From: Thalassobellus sediminis
Lineage (GTDB): Bacteria > Bacteroidota > Bacteroidia > Flavobacteriales > Flavobacteriaceae
Reading direction: 5' to 3'
Assembly (NCBI RefSeq): GCF_044386045.1
Contig: NZ_JBISCD010000038.1
Span: 186,001 to 250,000 of the forward strand
DNA: 64,000 bases
Numbering within the stretch: position 1 is the stretch's first letter; every line of letters starts with the position of its first letter. Below are positions 1 to 8,074 of the stretch, piece after piece. The notes beneath the pieces are model-generated. The model was given only the letters and a program-made list of their open reading frames with translations, was not told the DNA's origin and did no database searches. Position numbers and translations under genes: made by a program.

Positions 1-42
1 TAATGTAGAACCAAAGTTTCTAGGAAAAAAAATAGACATTAT

Positions 43-732
43 ATGATACTAAAAATAAACAACATCCATAAGTACTTCACAATTTGGTGGATTCCTTTGG
101 TTACTTACTTTTTTATATATGGAATTTTTATTCTTGGCTGTGTTTTACAAAGAGATTGGGTTATTGATGTATTCTTATATCTGTTTTTTATCAATATTTT
201 CGGAACAATAATTTCTAGTATTGTCCAAATTACAATTAAAAAATGGTACTATATAATCTTTCAAATAGGGATTACTATTTTATTATTTTCTTATGTATCA
301 ATTATTTTTATGTTCTCTCCACCAGACTATTATGGTGTTCATAAAGAAATTCCTAATAATATAGAAATTTATGAACCCTTTAATAAAACACCTATAGAAA
401 GTGATTTTGATAATTATGACTTAATCCTATCTGGTTGGGGAGGAAGTTATGGCTATTATACTGATTTCAAACCTACAAAAAAAGGTGAATTCTATATAAA
501 AGCTTTTGAAATAACCTCAAACGATAGGTTATCTGAAAAAAGAATTAAAGAAAGGTCTAAAATAAAAGTTGACAATATAGATTATAAAATACGTTCTGGT
601 CATTTTACAATTTACGAAGGCTCTTGGGGATATAAATATGCATGTAGAATTGAATTATGGTTTCAACCAAATAATGATAAAGAATTCAAAGTAACTGAAA
701 GAAATTATATTGTTGAAGGCTGGATGAGATAG
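43..732 (+). CDS. hypothetical membrane protein
   Basis: I do not recognise this 229-residue protein. Its first ~110 residues hold three or four strongly hydrophobic segments. The remainder is a soluble, aromatic- and charge-rich domain of about 120 residues with a Gly-Gly-Ser-Tyr-Gly stretch near residue 133, suggesting a membrane anchor followed by a cytoplasmic or periplasmic beta-rich domain. The ATG is the first in the frame. The gene runs in the same direction as the two membrane-protein genes that follow, with a 30-base gap, so it may be co-transcribed with them. Nothing visible gives a function. Confidence 0.7.
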   Translation: MILKINNIHKYFTIWWIPLVTYFFIYGIFILGCVLQRDWVIDVFLYLFFINIFGTIISSIVQITIKKWYYIIFQIGITILLFSYVSIIFMFSPPDYYGVHKEIPNNIEIYEPFNKTPIESDFDNYDLILSGWGGSYGYYTDFKPTKKGEFYIKAFEITSNDRLSEKRIKERSKIKVDNIDYKIRSGHFTIYEGSWGYKYACRIELWFQPNNDKEFKVTERNYIVEGWMR

Positions 733-762
733 AATTAAAAATTTAACTAAGAGAATAAATAC

Positions 763-1146
763 ATGAACCTAAAAATCAACAAAACATATCTAATAATTAC
801 CATACTACTTTTTATAACGGAAGTAGTAATAGCTATGTATTTAAAACGCGGTTTCATTCGGCATACATTCGGCGATTTTTTAGTGGTAATACTTATTTAT
901 TGCTTCTTTAAAAGTTTTATTCCAAACAATCATTTTAAGATTGCTATGTGTGTTTTAGCATTTGCTTTTTTAATTGAGTTTTTACAATTAATCAACATTC
1001 TAGAAATGCTTAATCTTCAAAACAATCATTTAATAAAATTAGTGTTTGGAAGTACATTTCAAATTTCCGATTTAGTGGCTTATACCTTAGGTACAATAAC
1101 AATTTTAGCTATTGAATATAAAATTTACAAACTATGGATTACATAA
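763..1146 (+). CDS. DUF2809 family membrane protein
   Basis: The 127-residue protein has four predicted membrane helices covering nearly its whole length and matches the layout of the DUF2809 family, including a conserved Glu-Phe-x-Gln pattern in helix three and an Asp (in ISDLVAYTLG) opening helix four. No biochemical role is established for the family. The 3' end overlaps the start of the next gene by 13 bases (its ATG at 1134), so the two are very likely translationally coupled and may act together in the membrane. Confidence 0.75.
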   Translation: MNLKINKTYLIITILLFITEVVIAMYLKRGFIRHTFGDFLVVILIYCFFKSFIPNNHFKIAMCVLAFAFLIEFLQLINILEMLNLQNNHLIKLVFGSTFQISDLVAYTLGTITILAIEYKIYKLWIT

Positions 1147-1805
1147 AACAACTCATCTTAAATCGATTTAAAATATTCGCTTTAGTGAGTATTTCCATGC
1201 TTTTAAGTATTGTTTTACTTATGATACGAATGAAATTAACACATTCCTTTTTCTACTTGTTTTTAGTCTGGAATTTGTTTTTAGCAGTCATTCCCTTTGC
1301 CATAACAAGCTATTTGGCAAGTTCCCCAAAGCTCAATAAAATAGGTTTTGTATTATGGTTTGGTGTATGGCTGCTTTTTTTACCAAATGCACCTTACATT
1401 ATTACAGATTTAATGCATTTAAGATTAAATAGAGATTCCTTTTTATGGTTAGACATTTTGGTTGTAAGTGCTTTTGCTTTTAACGGCTTACTACTTTTCT
1501 ACCTCTCTTTAGTCGATATGAAAAACCAATTAAAAAGCTATTTAAATTTAAATGAATCTTTTGTTAATTATACCATAACAGGTATTCTCTTTTTATCTGC
1601 ATTTGGTGTGTATTTAGGGCGTTTTCTTCGTTACAACTCATGGGAATTATTAAGTAATCCTAAATATCTATTTGTTGATATTATAAATATTGCTGTAAAA
1701 CCTATAGAAAACAAAGAAGTTTGGTTGTTTACTATGCTATTCGGTACTTTTTTGAGTGTTGGTTTTTGGAGTTTTAAAACACTTACTAATTTAAAAACAA
1801 ACTAG
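1134..1805 (+). CDS. DUF1361 domain membrane protein
   Basis: The 223-residue protein has about six hydrophobic helices and the DUF1361 signature around residues 85-97 (LLFLPNAPYIITDLMHL), a loop with conserved Pro, Asn and Asp residues. A second conserved stretch (YLGRFLRYNSW) lies near residue 160. The family is integral to the membrane and uncharacterised. The gene starts inside the end of the DUF2809 gene, which supports a two-gene unit. Its stop is 8 bases from the end of the convergent dehydrogenase gene. Confidence 0.8.
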   Translation: MDYIKQLILNRFKIFALVSISMLLSIVLLMIRMKLTHSFFYLFLVWNLFLAVIPFAITSYLASSPKLNKIGFVLWFGVWLLFLPNAPYIITDLMHLRLNRDSFLWLDILVVSAFAFNGLLLFYLSLVDMKNQLKSYLNLNESFVNYTITGILFLSAFGVYLGRFLRYNSWELLSNPKYLFVDIINIAVKPIENKEVWLFTMLFGTFLSVGFWSFKTLTNLKTN

Positions 1806-1813
1806 AATGGTTA

Positions 1814-2593
1814 CTAATCCGCTCTATTTTTTGCTTGAATTTTTCTAACAATATTGGTCGCCGCATTTCTAGTCATAAACCGAGGTAAAGTTGCTAAAAA
1901 CTTATTAAAGCCACCTGGAATAGCATATACTTTTCCTTTTTTCATGGCTTTGTAACCATAAAAAGCGACTTCTTTTGCACAAGCCATATTGAATTTTATT
2001 TTATTCTTACAGGTGTTTTCAGAAACAGTTTCTTGAAAGGATGTTTTTGTAGGCCCTGGGCATAAAGCGGTTACGGTAACGCCTGTACCTTTAAGTTCAT
2101 TTGCGATAGCTTCAGAAAAAGACAACATATAACCTTTTGATGCGTAATAAATAGACATTAAAGGTCCTGGTTGAAAGGCGGCTAAAGACGACATATTTAA
2201 AATTCGTCCAGAGCCTCGTTTAATCATGCCTTCTAACACCAGTTTTGTTAAATGGGTAGTTGTTAAAATATGAACATGCAACATGGCCGATTCTCTTTTC
2301 CAATCGGTATCAGCAAACGAACCAAACAAGCCAAAGCCGGCGTTATTTATTAATACATCTATGGGTGTATTACCTATATCGTCTATAATGTCTTGAGCGA
2401 CATTGGGTAAACTCAAGTCTTTAGTTAAGGTAATAACCTCAACGTTAAATTCTTTTGTTATCTGCTCTTTAGAATTTTCTAAATTATCTTCATCGACATC
2501 TACTAAAATTAATTTATAGTCATCTTTTGCTAATAAAAGTGCTAACTCATAACCCAATCCTGATGCTGCTCCTGTTACTAAGGCTGTTTTAAT
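1814..2593 (-). CDS. SDR family NAD(P)-dependent oxidoreductase
   Basis: This is a classical short-chain dehydrogenase: nucleotide-binding Thr-Gly-x3-Gly-x-Gly, an NNAG motif, a Ser-x(12)-Tyr-x3-Lys active site (SSLAAF then YYASKGY), and a PGPT motif after the sixth strand. The substrate cannot be read from sequence. The start is odd. The only standard start in frame is a TTG at 2557, which would cut off the cofactor-binding loop. Reading upstream gives KTALVTGAASGLGYELA, preceded by ATT at 2593-2591 and an in-frame stop shortly before. I therefore place the start at the ATT codon, where an ATG would be expected. A TATTTTTG promoter box lies at 2626-2619. Confidence 0.8.
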   Translation of the reverse strand: MKTALVTGAASGLGYELALLLAKDDYKLILVDVDEDNLENSKEQITKEFNVEVITLTKDLSLPNVAQDIIDDIGNTPIDVLINNAGFGLFGSFADTDWKRESAMLHVHILTTTHLTKLVLEGMIKRGSGRILNMSSLAAFQPGPLMSIYYASKGYMLSFSEAIANELKGTGVTVTALCPGPTKTSFQETVSENTCKNKIKFNMACAKEVAFYGYKAMKKGKVYAIPGGFNKFLATLPRFMTRNAATNIVRKIQAKNRAD

Positions 2594-2626
2594 AATAAAT
2601 CTGATTTTATAATTATTACAAAAATA

Positions 2627-3829
2627 TTAATTTCCATCCACATAACCCTGTAAATACGAAAACCGTTCGGTCAATTTTCCGTTTTCGGTCATTTTTGCAC
2701 GTTGTAAAACACCATCGGCATCATTATTAAAAAATGCAGGAATAACATGCTGCAAAAACATCTCACCAAAACCTTCGCTGGCATCTTGCGGGAGTTCGCA
2801 CGGTAAATTATCGACTGCCATAACCGTTATAGCCTTTTCGTCTTTAAAATCTATTTCGGTTTCGGTTTCTGGATTATACCCATAAATAGGATCTGCAATG
2901 GTTGATGCACGAAGTGTTGTAGCTACAGGTCCATCAACATCACAACTAATATCGGCTACTACTTTTATGTTGAAATTGAGCGACTTTACATCGTCTCTTG
3001 TGTATAAATAAGGCGCGCTATCGCCATAAAAATGACCTGCTATATAATAATCGGTTACTTTGGCAAAACGCATAAAATTAGATTCATACGCTTGCGGATT
3101 ATCAAAAAAGTCAAACATATCAATAACTTGTCCATCTAAACGTTTATTATAGTCTAACACATCTATCTTACAATATACAGGTTCGTTAAATGTGGTATTT
3201 AAATACTCGTTAACCGAAACGCTTTTAATGTTCATGGCATCCAACATTTCTTGAGATCCGTTTGATACTTTTCCGCTTCCTGTTAGCAATATTTTTATGT
3301 TTGGAATTTCTAACTTATTTAGCTCGTTTATTAACGCTTGTTGATTTGGCAACGGACCTGCTTTTGGTAAATTCCAAGTATTATATTTTAATCCCCATGC
3401 TCGAAATCCATTATAAGCACCAACAATGCCTGCATAACGTCCGAAACCTATTAATCGAAATCCTTTTTCGTTAACGATAGTTTCATGATCATACAATTCT
3501 ATGTTTTTATCTAAAACAGCTTTTAATAGTTTTCTATTATAAGGCTGCTTTTTTATGGTATGAGAAAAGAAAAAGTATTTTTTATTCGGAATAAGGGCAT
3601 CGATTGGGACTTCCTTTACACCTATCATAACATCGCAATCGGAAACATTTTCTGTTACTTCAAATCCTGCGTCTTGATAGGTTTTATCTAAAAACACTCT
3701 AATATCTGATGATTCTACTTTGAATGTAGCGTCTGGAAATTGTTTTTTTGCTTCTGCTAATTTTGATGGTGAGAATACCACACGACGATCTGGTGGATTT
3801 TTACGTTCTTTTATAATTGCGAATTTCAT
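2627..3829 (-). CDS. saccharopine/alanine dehydrogenase-like NAD(P)-dependent oxidoreductase
   Basis: The 400-residue protein has the fold of the alanine dehydrogenase / transhydrogenase alpha / lysine-forming saccharopine dehydrogenase group. The N-terminal domain carries Lys72 in GVKEVP and His90 in FFFSHTIKKQ, the pair that corresponds to the catalytic Lys and His of fungal saccharopine dehydrogenase. A nucleotide-binding glycine loop (LLTGSGKVSNGS) lies near residues 181-192. In Bacteroidetes such proteins are usually annotated only as NAD(P)-dependent oxidoreductase, and the true substrate (saccharopine, alanine or another amino acid) is not known. It lies 10 bases downstream of the DUF1801 gene on the same strand. 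Confidence 0.75.
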   Translation of the reverse strand: MKFAIIKERKNPPDRRVVFSPSKLAEAKKQFPDATFKVESSDIRVFLDKTYQDAGFEVTENVSDCDVMIGVKEVPIDALIPNKKYFFFSHTIKKQPYNRKLLKAVLDKNIELYDHETIVNEKGFRLIGFGRYAGIVGAYNGFRAWGLKYNTWNLPKAGPLPNQQALINELNKLEIPNIKILLTGSGKVSNGSQEMLDAMNIKSVSVNEYLNTTFNEPVYCKIDVLDYNKRLDGQVIDMFDFFDNPQAYESNFMRFAKVTDYYIAGHFYGDSAPYLYTRDDVKSLNFNIKVVADISCDVDGPVATTLRASTIADPIYGYNPETETEIDFKDEKAITVMAVDNLPCELPQDASEGFGEMFLQHVIPAFFNNDADGVLQRAKMTENGKLTERFSYLQGYVDGN

Positions 3830-3839
3830 ACTTCGTTAT

Positions 3840-4271
3840 TTATGCGCCCATTAAAGGCAAATGTTTTCTTTTATGATATGTTAATGCGAGTAACAGACAA
3901 TGTTTTAATTCTTTTTCTGGAATTTTATCGTCTAACTTAAAAATGATAGCTCTATTGCCTTCAAATTTAAATTCATTTTTATAGATGGTTTTATAGGTTG
4001 ATACTAATCTTGATGTACACTGAAAATATAAAGCATATTGTTCTGGATTTTTTTCTTTCCAATCCATTCTTATGGTACTTCCGTGTTTTGCAATATAACT
4101 AGGCTCTCCCCATTTTAGTGTTTCTTCTAGCTTATTAAGTCCTTCAATTTTTGATGCTGTTTCTAAAACCAATTTACGAAGGTGAAGCATTTGCTTTTTT
4201 ACCTGCTTTGGATACTTATTAAAAACGGTTGCAACTTTTGGGTTACTTATTAGCTCTAGATTATCACTCAT
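3840..4271 (-). CDS. DUF1801 domain-containing protein
   Basis: The 143-residue soluble protein shows the DUF1801 pattern: an N-terminal helical segment with LRKLVLE, the conserved EETLKWGEPSY motif near residue 47, and a mid-region Met-Asp-Trp. The family adopts a YdhG-like fold and has no assigned reaction, though some members are linked to iron or frataxin-like roles. The gene is the first of a short minus-strand series with the dehydrogenase-like gene 10 bases downstream. Confidence 0.8.
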   Translation of the reverse strand: MSDNLELISNPKVATVFNKYPKQVKKQMLHLRKLVLETASKIEGLNKLEETLKWGEPSYIAKHGSTIRMDWKEKNPEQYALYFQCTSRLVSTYKTIYKNEFKFEGNRAIIFKLDDKIPEKELKHCLLLALTYHKRKHLPLMGA

Positions 4272-4362
4272 TTTGTCACACTACTATACATTGGTATAAA
4301 TTTTGAACTAAATGTACTAGTTTTGAAGTGGTATACAAAGTTTTTTGATAACTTTGCTGCCC

Positions 4363-4449
4363 GCGTTAAGGATGGAGGCATTGTTGAAGCTCTCCCGATT
4401 TTTTTTATCGGGAAGCGACTGCCGAGAGCCTGACCCGATAGGGTAACGC
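4363..4449. repeat. TIR-bounded intergenic repeat, copy A
   Basis: An 87-base element bounded by GCGTTA and TAACGC. Inside it are conserved blocks (GTTGAAGCTCT, AGCGACTGC, GAAAGCC-like) and a central hairpin CCCGAT-loop-ATCGGG. The same architecture recurs at 34867-34986 and, inverted, at 41817-41900. It occupies the gap between the DUF1801 gene and tmRNA. The element carries no reading frame. Confidence 0.8.
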
Positions 4450-4472
4450 CCTAACAAGCTTAATTGGTGGGT

Positions 4473-4491
4473 TCCTGAAACAAGTTCAGGA
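4473..4491. repeat. short hairpin TCCTGAA-n5-TTCAGGA
   Basis: A perfect 7-bp stem with a 5-base loop lies between repeat copy A and tmRNA. The same stem sequence with a different loop is found inside repeat copy B at 34956-34974, so it behaves as a separable module of that repeat family. No T-run follows, so it is not an obvious terminator. Confidence 0.6.
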
Positions 4492-4535
4492 TTAATTCAA
4501 TTACGTAAATTAGAAATTTACTATTTCATTAAATT

Positions 4536-4927
4536 GGGGTCGACTGGTTTTGACAGCGAGATTAATTGAACGGTAAGCACGTCGTGTAATGGCATTGAAA
4601 CACGTTAAAGGCTAGACCAAATTTTAAACGGCGAGAATAACTACGCTTTAGCTGCATAATCTGAATTATAGTAAGATTAGCCTAGGTACACAAGGTGTAC
4701 AAGCTTTATGTCTCCAGAAAGCCTTGGTTAACGGCGTTCTATTTTGAGGCATCGTAAATGTTAACATAGATTGGGTAGTGCTTTGTTGCCCTTTTGAAAC
4801 TAAAGAAGATAAGTTATTAGTGGGTTGTCTTTAACCAGCTTTTAATCGAAAACCCAAGAAAAGAATAAACGTGTAGAAAGCTCTTTGGTTACTTGTTTGG
4901 ACGAGAGTTCGATTCTCTCCGACTCCA
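4536..4927 (+). ncRNA. ssrA: transfer-messenger RNA (tmRNA)
   Basis: tmRNA rescues stalled ribosomes by acting first as an alanine tRNA and then as a short mRNA. The 5' end GGGGTCGACTGGTTTTGACA and the 3' end with T-arm GAGTTCGATTCTC and CGACTCCA form the tRNA-like domain, with GGGGTCG pairing to CGACTCC through one wobble. The tag frame at 4630-4659 reads Gly-Glu-Asn-Asn-Tyr-Ala-Leu-Ala-Ala-stop, the usual Bacteroidetes tag. The 392-base length is normal. The terminal CCA is not fully encoded (the discriminator A is followed by CTT), so CCA must be added after transcription. Confidence 0.96.
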
Positions 4928-5000
4928 CTTTTAAAAACCTTAAAAATTTGTTTATCAAATAATTAAGGTTTTTTTTTTAATGTAAAAAACTGAAAAAACA

Positions 5001-5045
5001 TTGGTTATTTAAAAAATCACACTACTTTTGTAGTCGACTGGTCTA
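5001..5045 (+). promoter_or_regulatory. promoter and operator of the NemR-like regulator gene
   Basis: A Bacteroidetes-type promoter has TTG at 5001-5003 and TACTTTTG at 5023-5030, 19 bases apart. The 15-mer TAGTCGACTGGTCTA follows directly at 5031-5045, over the expected transcription start. The identical 15-mer occurs at 5649-5663 before the next gene. This position suits a repressor site, and autoregulation by the adjacent TetR-family protein is inferred. Confidence 0.7.
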
Positions 5046-5058
5046 ATACAGAATACAC

Positions 5059-5631
5059 ATGTCTGAAACAAAAGATAGAATACTAACTGTTGGAATTGAT
5101 TTATTCTCTAAAAAGGGCTACCACAATGTTGGTCTAAAAGAGATATTAGCGAAAGCTGAAGTTCCTAAAGGTTCGTTTTATTATTATTTTGATAGTAAGG
5201 AGGATTTTGGTATTCAGGTAATTAATAAACATTCTTCAATGGGATTGTTTGATTATAAAAGTGTTCTTGAAGATAAATCACTTAGTCCAAAGAACAGAAT
5301 TATTCAACTTCATATAAATAAAATAGACTATTTTAAAAACAAAGCGTGCACAGAAGGATGCTTAATGGGTAATTCAAGTACCGAGTTGAGTGATGTAAAT
5401 GAAAGTTTTAGAAATGTCATAGCTCAAGAATTTAATCTTTGGCAAAATGCTTTAGAAACATGTATTATTGAAGCTCAAGAAGCAGGTGAAATAAATAAAG
5501 ACACAGAATCTAAAATGTTAGCTTCTTTTATATTGAACAGTTGGGAAGGTGCCCTATTACGTATGAAATGTGAAAAATCAATTGATCCTTTACAGAATTT
5601 TGTATCTGGATTGAAACTAATATTAAAATAA
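5059..5631 (+). CDS. TetR/AcrR family regulator, NemR-like
   Basis: The 190-residue protein starts with a TetR helix-turn-helix (residues ~8-52, VGLKEILAKAEVPKGSFYYY) and has an all-helical ligand domain. Residues around Cys101 (EGCLMGNSSTEL) line up with the region of E. coli NemR that holds its redox- and electrophile-sensing Cys106, and a second cysteine, Cys97, lies four residues before it. Together with the old yellow enzyme gene two genes downstream this makes a NemR-type repressor likely. Its probable operator overlaps its own promoter and is repeated upstream of the following gene. I infer, but cannot show, that it responds to quinones, aldehydes or hypohalous stress. Confidence 0.8.
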   Translation: MSETKDRILTVGIDLFSKKGYHNVGLKEILAKAEVPKGSFYYYFDSKEDFGIQVINKHSSMGLFDYKSVLEDKSLSPKNRIIQLHINKIDYFKNKACTEGCLMGNSSTELSDVNESFRNVIAQEFNLWQNALETCIIEAQEAGEINKDTESKMLASFILNSWEGALLRMKCEKSIDPLQNFVSGLKLILK

Positions 5632-5648
5632 AAAAATTTAAACATCAA

Positions 5649-5663
5649 TAGTCGACTGGTCTA
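5649..5663 (+). promoter_or_regulatory. second NemR-like operator
   Basis: TAGTCGACTGGTCTA is an exact copy of the site at 5031-5045. It lies 17 bases before the ATG of the RidA-like gene, in the 49-base gap after the regulator gene. It is an imperfect palindrome (TAG-x-C...G-x-CTA). The exact repeat of a 15-mer at the two promoters of one gene group strongly suggests a shared regulator site. Confidence 0.7.
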
Positions 5664-5680
5664 TTATATAATAAATAAAA

Positions 5681-6130
5681 ATGTTTGAGAAACTAAAAAA
5701 ATTAAATCTAGAATTACCAGAAGTTTCAACTCCTGGTGGGAGTTACGTATCAGTTAACATACGTGGTAACATAGCATATATAGCGATTCAATTCCCTATA
5801 ATAAATGGTAAGTATCATTATCAAGGTAGACTTGGAAATGAACTAACAAATGAAGATGGTTACAAAGCCATGCAAATGTGTGCTCTAAATGTTTTAGCAC
5901 AAGTACACACAAAAATAGGTTTAGACCGAATAATTGGTCTTAATCATTTTGACGCCTACTATCAATCTGGGAATAACTGGAATGATGCTCCTAAAATTGT
6001 AAATGGAGCTTCAGATCTATTTCTCGAAGTTTTAGGGGACAAAGGACAACATTCAAGAGCCATTTTTGGTGTAGAAAAACTGTATTCAAATTTATGCGCA
6101 GGACTTACCTGCTCTTTTACAATAAAATAA
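5681..6130 (+). CDS. RidA/YjgF family protein
   Basis: This 149-residue protein belongs to the RidA/YjgF/YER057c superfamily. Typical family features are the PGGSYVSVNIRGNIAYIA strand near residues 19-36 and the C-terminal GDKGQHSRAIFGVEKL stretch near residues 117-132. Classic RidA proteins hydrolyse reactive enamine/imine intermediates. This longer subfamily often travels with flavin oxidoreductases, and its reaction is unknown. It sits between the NemR-like regulator and the old yellow enzyme gene, 24 bases upstream of the latter, and has the shared 15-mer operator in front. Confidence 0.8.
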   Translation: MFEKLKKLNLELPEVSTPGGSYVSVNIRGNIAYIAIQFPIINGKYHYQGRLGNELTNEDGYKAMQMCALNVLAQVHTKIGLDRIIGLNHFDAYYQSGNNWNDAPKIVNGASDLFLEVLGDKGQHSRAIFGVEKLYSNLCAGLTCSFTIK

Positions 6131-6153
6131 TAGTAACTATAATAATTAATAAC

Positions 6154-7224
6154 ATGGAAATATTTAAAGAATTTAAACTTGGAGAAAACACCAAATTAAA
6201 AAACAGAATTGTAATGGCACCACTTACCAGGTGTAGAGCTATAAACAACATTCCTAACGAATTAATGGCAACCTACTACAAACAAAGAGCAGGTGCAGGG
6301 CTTATAATTAGCGAAGGCACATCGCCGTCACCTAATGGATTAGGCTACCCAAGAATTCCTGGAGCATTTACAGATGCTCAGATAAAAGGCTGGAAAACTA
6401 TTGCTGATGCAGTACACGAAGCAGATGGTAAAATATTTGTTCAATTAATGCATACTGGTAGAATTACAGCAAAAGCAAATATGCCTGAAGGAACAGTTAC
6501 TTTGGCGCCTTCTAGTCTTCAAGCTGCAGGCGAAATGTTTACAGAAACCGGAATGGTGCCGCATGAAACACCTAGAGCTATGACTCATGAAGAAATAAAA
6601 ACTGCTGAAAACGAATATGTACTATCTGCAAAACGGTTAATAAATGAAGCAGGTATTGATGGTATTGAATTACATGCAGCAAACGGATATTTAATGAATC
6701 AATTTATTAATCCGAAATCTAATCAAAGAGAAGATGAATATGGAGGATCTATTGAAAACAGAACACGTTTTGTATTAGAAATAGCTAGAAAAATAGCATA
6801 TGAAATAGGAGGTGATAAAGTAGGTATTCGTTTCTCGCCTTACGGAGCCTTTAATGACATGTTATCTGACTACGATGAATTAGAAGATACGTTTATCTAT
6901 TTATCTAAAGAGTTAGCAAAAATTGAAGTAGCCTATATACATATTGTTGATCAACGTGTGGCTTTTGGTGCACCAGATTTTACTACTGATATAAAAAAAA
7001 TAATCAAAGAAAACTTTAAAGGCATCATTATTTCTGGTGGCGATGTTAATACCTTAGAAAAGGCAGAAACGATTCTTGATAGTGGTTTAGATTTAGTTTA
7101 CGTGGGTAGACCTTTTATATCTAATCCTAATTTTGTTGAAAAACTTAAAAACAATGAGGAGTTAGTAAGTCCGGACATGAATACCTTTTATTCACCAGAT
7201 GCAGTTGGATATACTGATTATTAA
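6154..7224 (+). CDS. NemA-like alkene reductase (old yellow enzyme)
   Basis: The 356-residue FMN enzyme is of the old yellow enzyme class. The flavin-contacting Thr25 lies in APLTRCRA, the substrate-anchoring pair is His174/Asn177 in ELHAANGYLMNQF, and the ENRTRF motif and the C-terminal YVGRPFISNPN phosphate-binding segment are present. Such enzymes reduce activated alkenes, nitro compounds and N-ethylmaleimide with NAD(P)H. I chose the ATG at 6154 because the protein then begins with the usual MEIFKEFKLG strand. An upstream ATG at 6094 lies inside the RidA-like gene in another frame and would add an unrelated extension. A strong terminator follows at 7276. Substrate identity is unknown. Confidence 0.88.
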   Translation: MEIFKEFKLGENTKLKNRIVMAPLTRCRAINNIPNELMATYYKQRAGAGLIISEGTSPSPNGLGYPRIPGAFTDAQIKGWKTIADAVHEADGKIFVQLMHTGRITAKANMPEGTVTLAPSSLQAAGEMFTETGMVPHETPRAMTHEEIKTAENEYVLSAKRLINEAGIDGIELHAANGYLMNQFINPKSNQREDEYGGSIENRTRFVLEIARKIAYEIGGDKVGIRFSPYGAFNDMLSDYDELEDTFIYLSKELAKIEVAYIHIVDQRVAFGAPDFTTDIKKIIKENFKGIIISGGDVNTLEKAETILDSGLDLVYVGRPFISNPNFVEKLKNNEELVSPDMNTFYSPDAVGYTDY

Positions 7225-7275
7225 ACACTTTGTTACAATATAACTAAGTGTTTTTAACGCCTAAAAAGTAGAATA

Positions 7276-7303
7276 AAAATGCCTTTTAAAAAAGGCATTT
7301 TTT
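7276..7303 (+). terminator. intrinsic terminator after the NemA-like gene
   Basis: The stem AAATGCCTTTT / AAAAGGCATTT with a minimal loop is followed by a run of T. It lies about 50 bases after the stop of the reductase gene and ends the regulator-RidA-reductase unit. Confidence 0.85.
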
Positions 7304-7467
7304 TATTCTTACTATTCTAAAAACCTTGTCATATACCAACTTTTATTAACATTAACAGAGGGGCTTTTTAGCCTCGGGAAAAATTGCCAACTTCTCGGGA
7401 AACTCTACCTACTAATAAGCTTTACTATCTTCAGATCTTTGCTACATAATAACAAAACAAATATATT

Positions 7468-7596
7468 ATGGAAATAGCAAAACAAAAACAGAAAAAAACG
7501 GGTTTATCAAACTTTGGGTTAATAACTAACATAAAAAGAAATCTATGGAATAGCAGACGACGCAATTCCTATATCACACAATTTAAATTTAATTAA
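7468..7596 (+). pseudogene. degenerate small reading frame
   Basis: An ATG opens a 42-codon frame. Its first half reads like protein (KTGLSNFGLITNIK), but the second half in this frame is Arg/Asn/Ser-rich. A neighbouring frame continues with a more protein-like stretch (EIYGIADDAIPIS), which suggests a one-base shift near 7535-7545. I do not recognise the family. It lies immediately upstream of the broken thioredoxin gene, so this whole segment seems to be decaying. The stretch between the terminator at 7303 and this point holds a small GAGGGGCT-TTTT-AGCCTC hairpin and nothing else I can name. Confidence 0.35.
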
Positions 7597-7610
7597 AAAC
7601 AAAAATCGAT

Positions 7611-7927
7611 ATGAAAACAATAGAAAATAATGAAGATTACAATAAACTAATAAATCAAGACAAACCTGTATTATTAGACTTTTATGCAGATTGGTGTGGA
7701 CCATGCCAGTCATTATTACCTACGGTAGAAAAATTATCAAAGGAATATGAAGGTAAAGTAGAAATTCAGAAAGTTAATGTAGATTAAAACCAAGAATTAG
7801 CATCAAAATTTGGAATTAGAAGTATTCCTACTTATTCTTTTTAAAAGATTCTGAAATAGTAGATAGAGCTATTGGTTTACAACCTGAAACCGTTTTAAGA
7901 GAAAAACTAAATGCCTTATTAAACTAG
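7611..7927 (+). pseudogene. thioredoxin pseudogene (stop plus frameshift)
   Basis: Translation from the ATG gives a normal thioredoxin N-terminus with the active site FYADWCGPCQ, then runs into an in-frame TAA straight after VNVD (about 7785-7787), where a Glu codon is expected. The same frame resumes with NQELASKFGIRSIPT, containing the cis-proline segment. About ten bases later one base is missing (around 7839-7850), after which the correct C-terminus KDSEIVDRAIGLQPETVL continues to a TAG at 7925. The total length of 317 bases fits a net loss of one base. Two independent lesions make this a pseudogene rather than a sequencing slip, though the reads should be checked. Confidence 0.85.
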
Positions 7928-7961
7928 TTATACAAACATGACTTTAGATAAACCACAAAAA

Positions 7962-7993
7962 TGCTAATCAAAAATAAAATTAGCACTTTTTTT
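7962..7993 (+). terminator. intrinsic terminator after the thioredoxin pseudogene
   Basis: TGCTAAT / ATTAGCA forms a 7-bp stem with a 10-base loop, flanked by A-rich and T-rich tracts (a run of eight T follows). It lies 35 bases after the pseudogene stop, showing that this was once a functional transcription unit. Confidence 0.75.
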
Positions 7994-8074
7994 TATAAAC
8001 AAATTATGTTTTCATTATGAAATACACTATTTAAAGCATTCTAGGGATGAACTTGAAACAAAAAATTATAACAT

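Noticed and set aside
4539..4548. GTCGACTGGT inside tmRNA matches the core of the NemR-like operators at 5031 and 5649
   Set aside because: This sequence is the conserved 5' end of tmRNA and is explained by its tRNA-like fold. The match covers only 10 of 15 bases.
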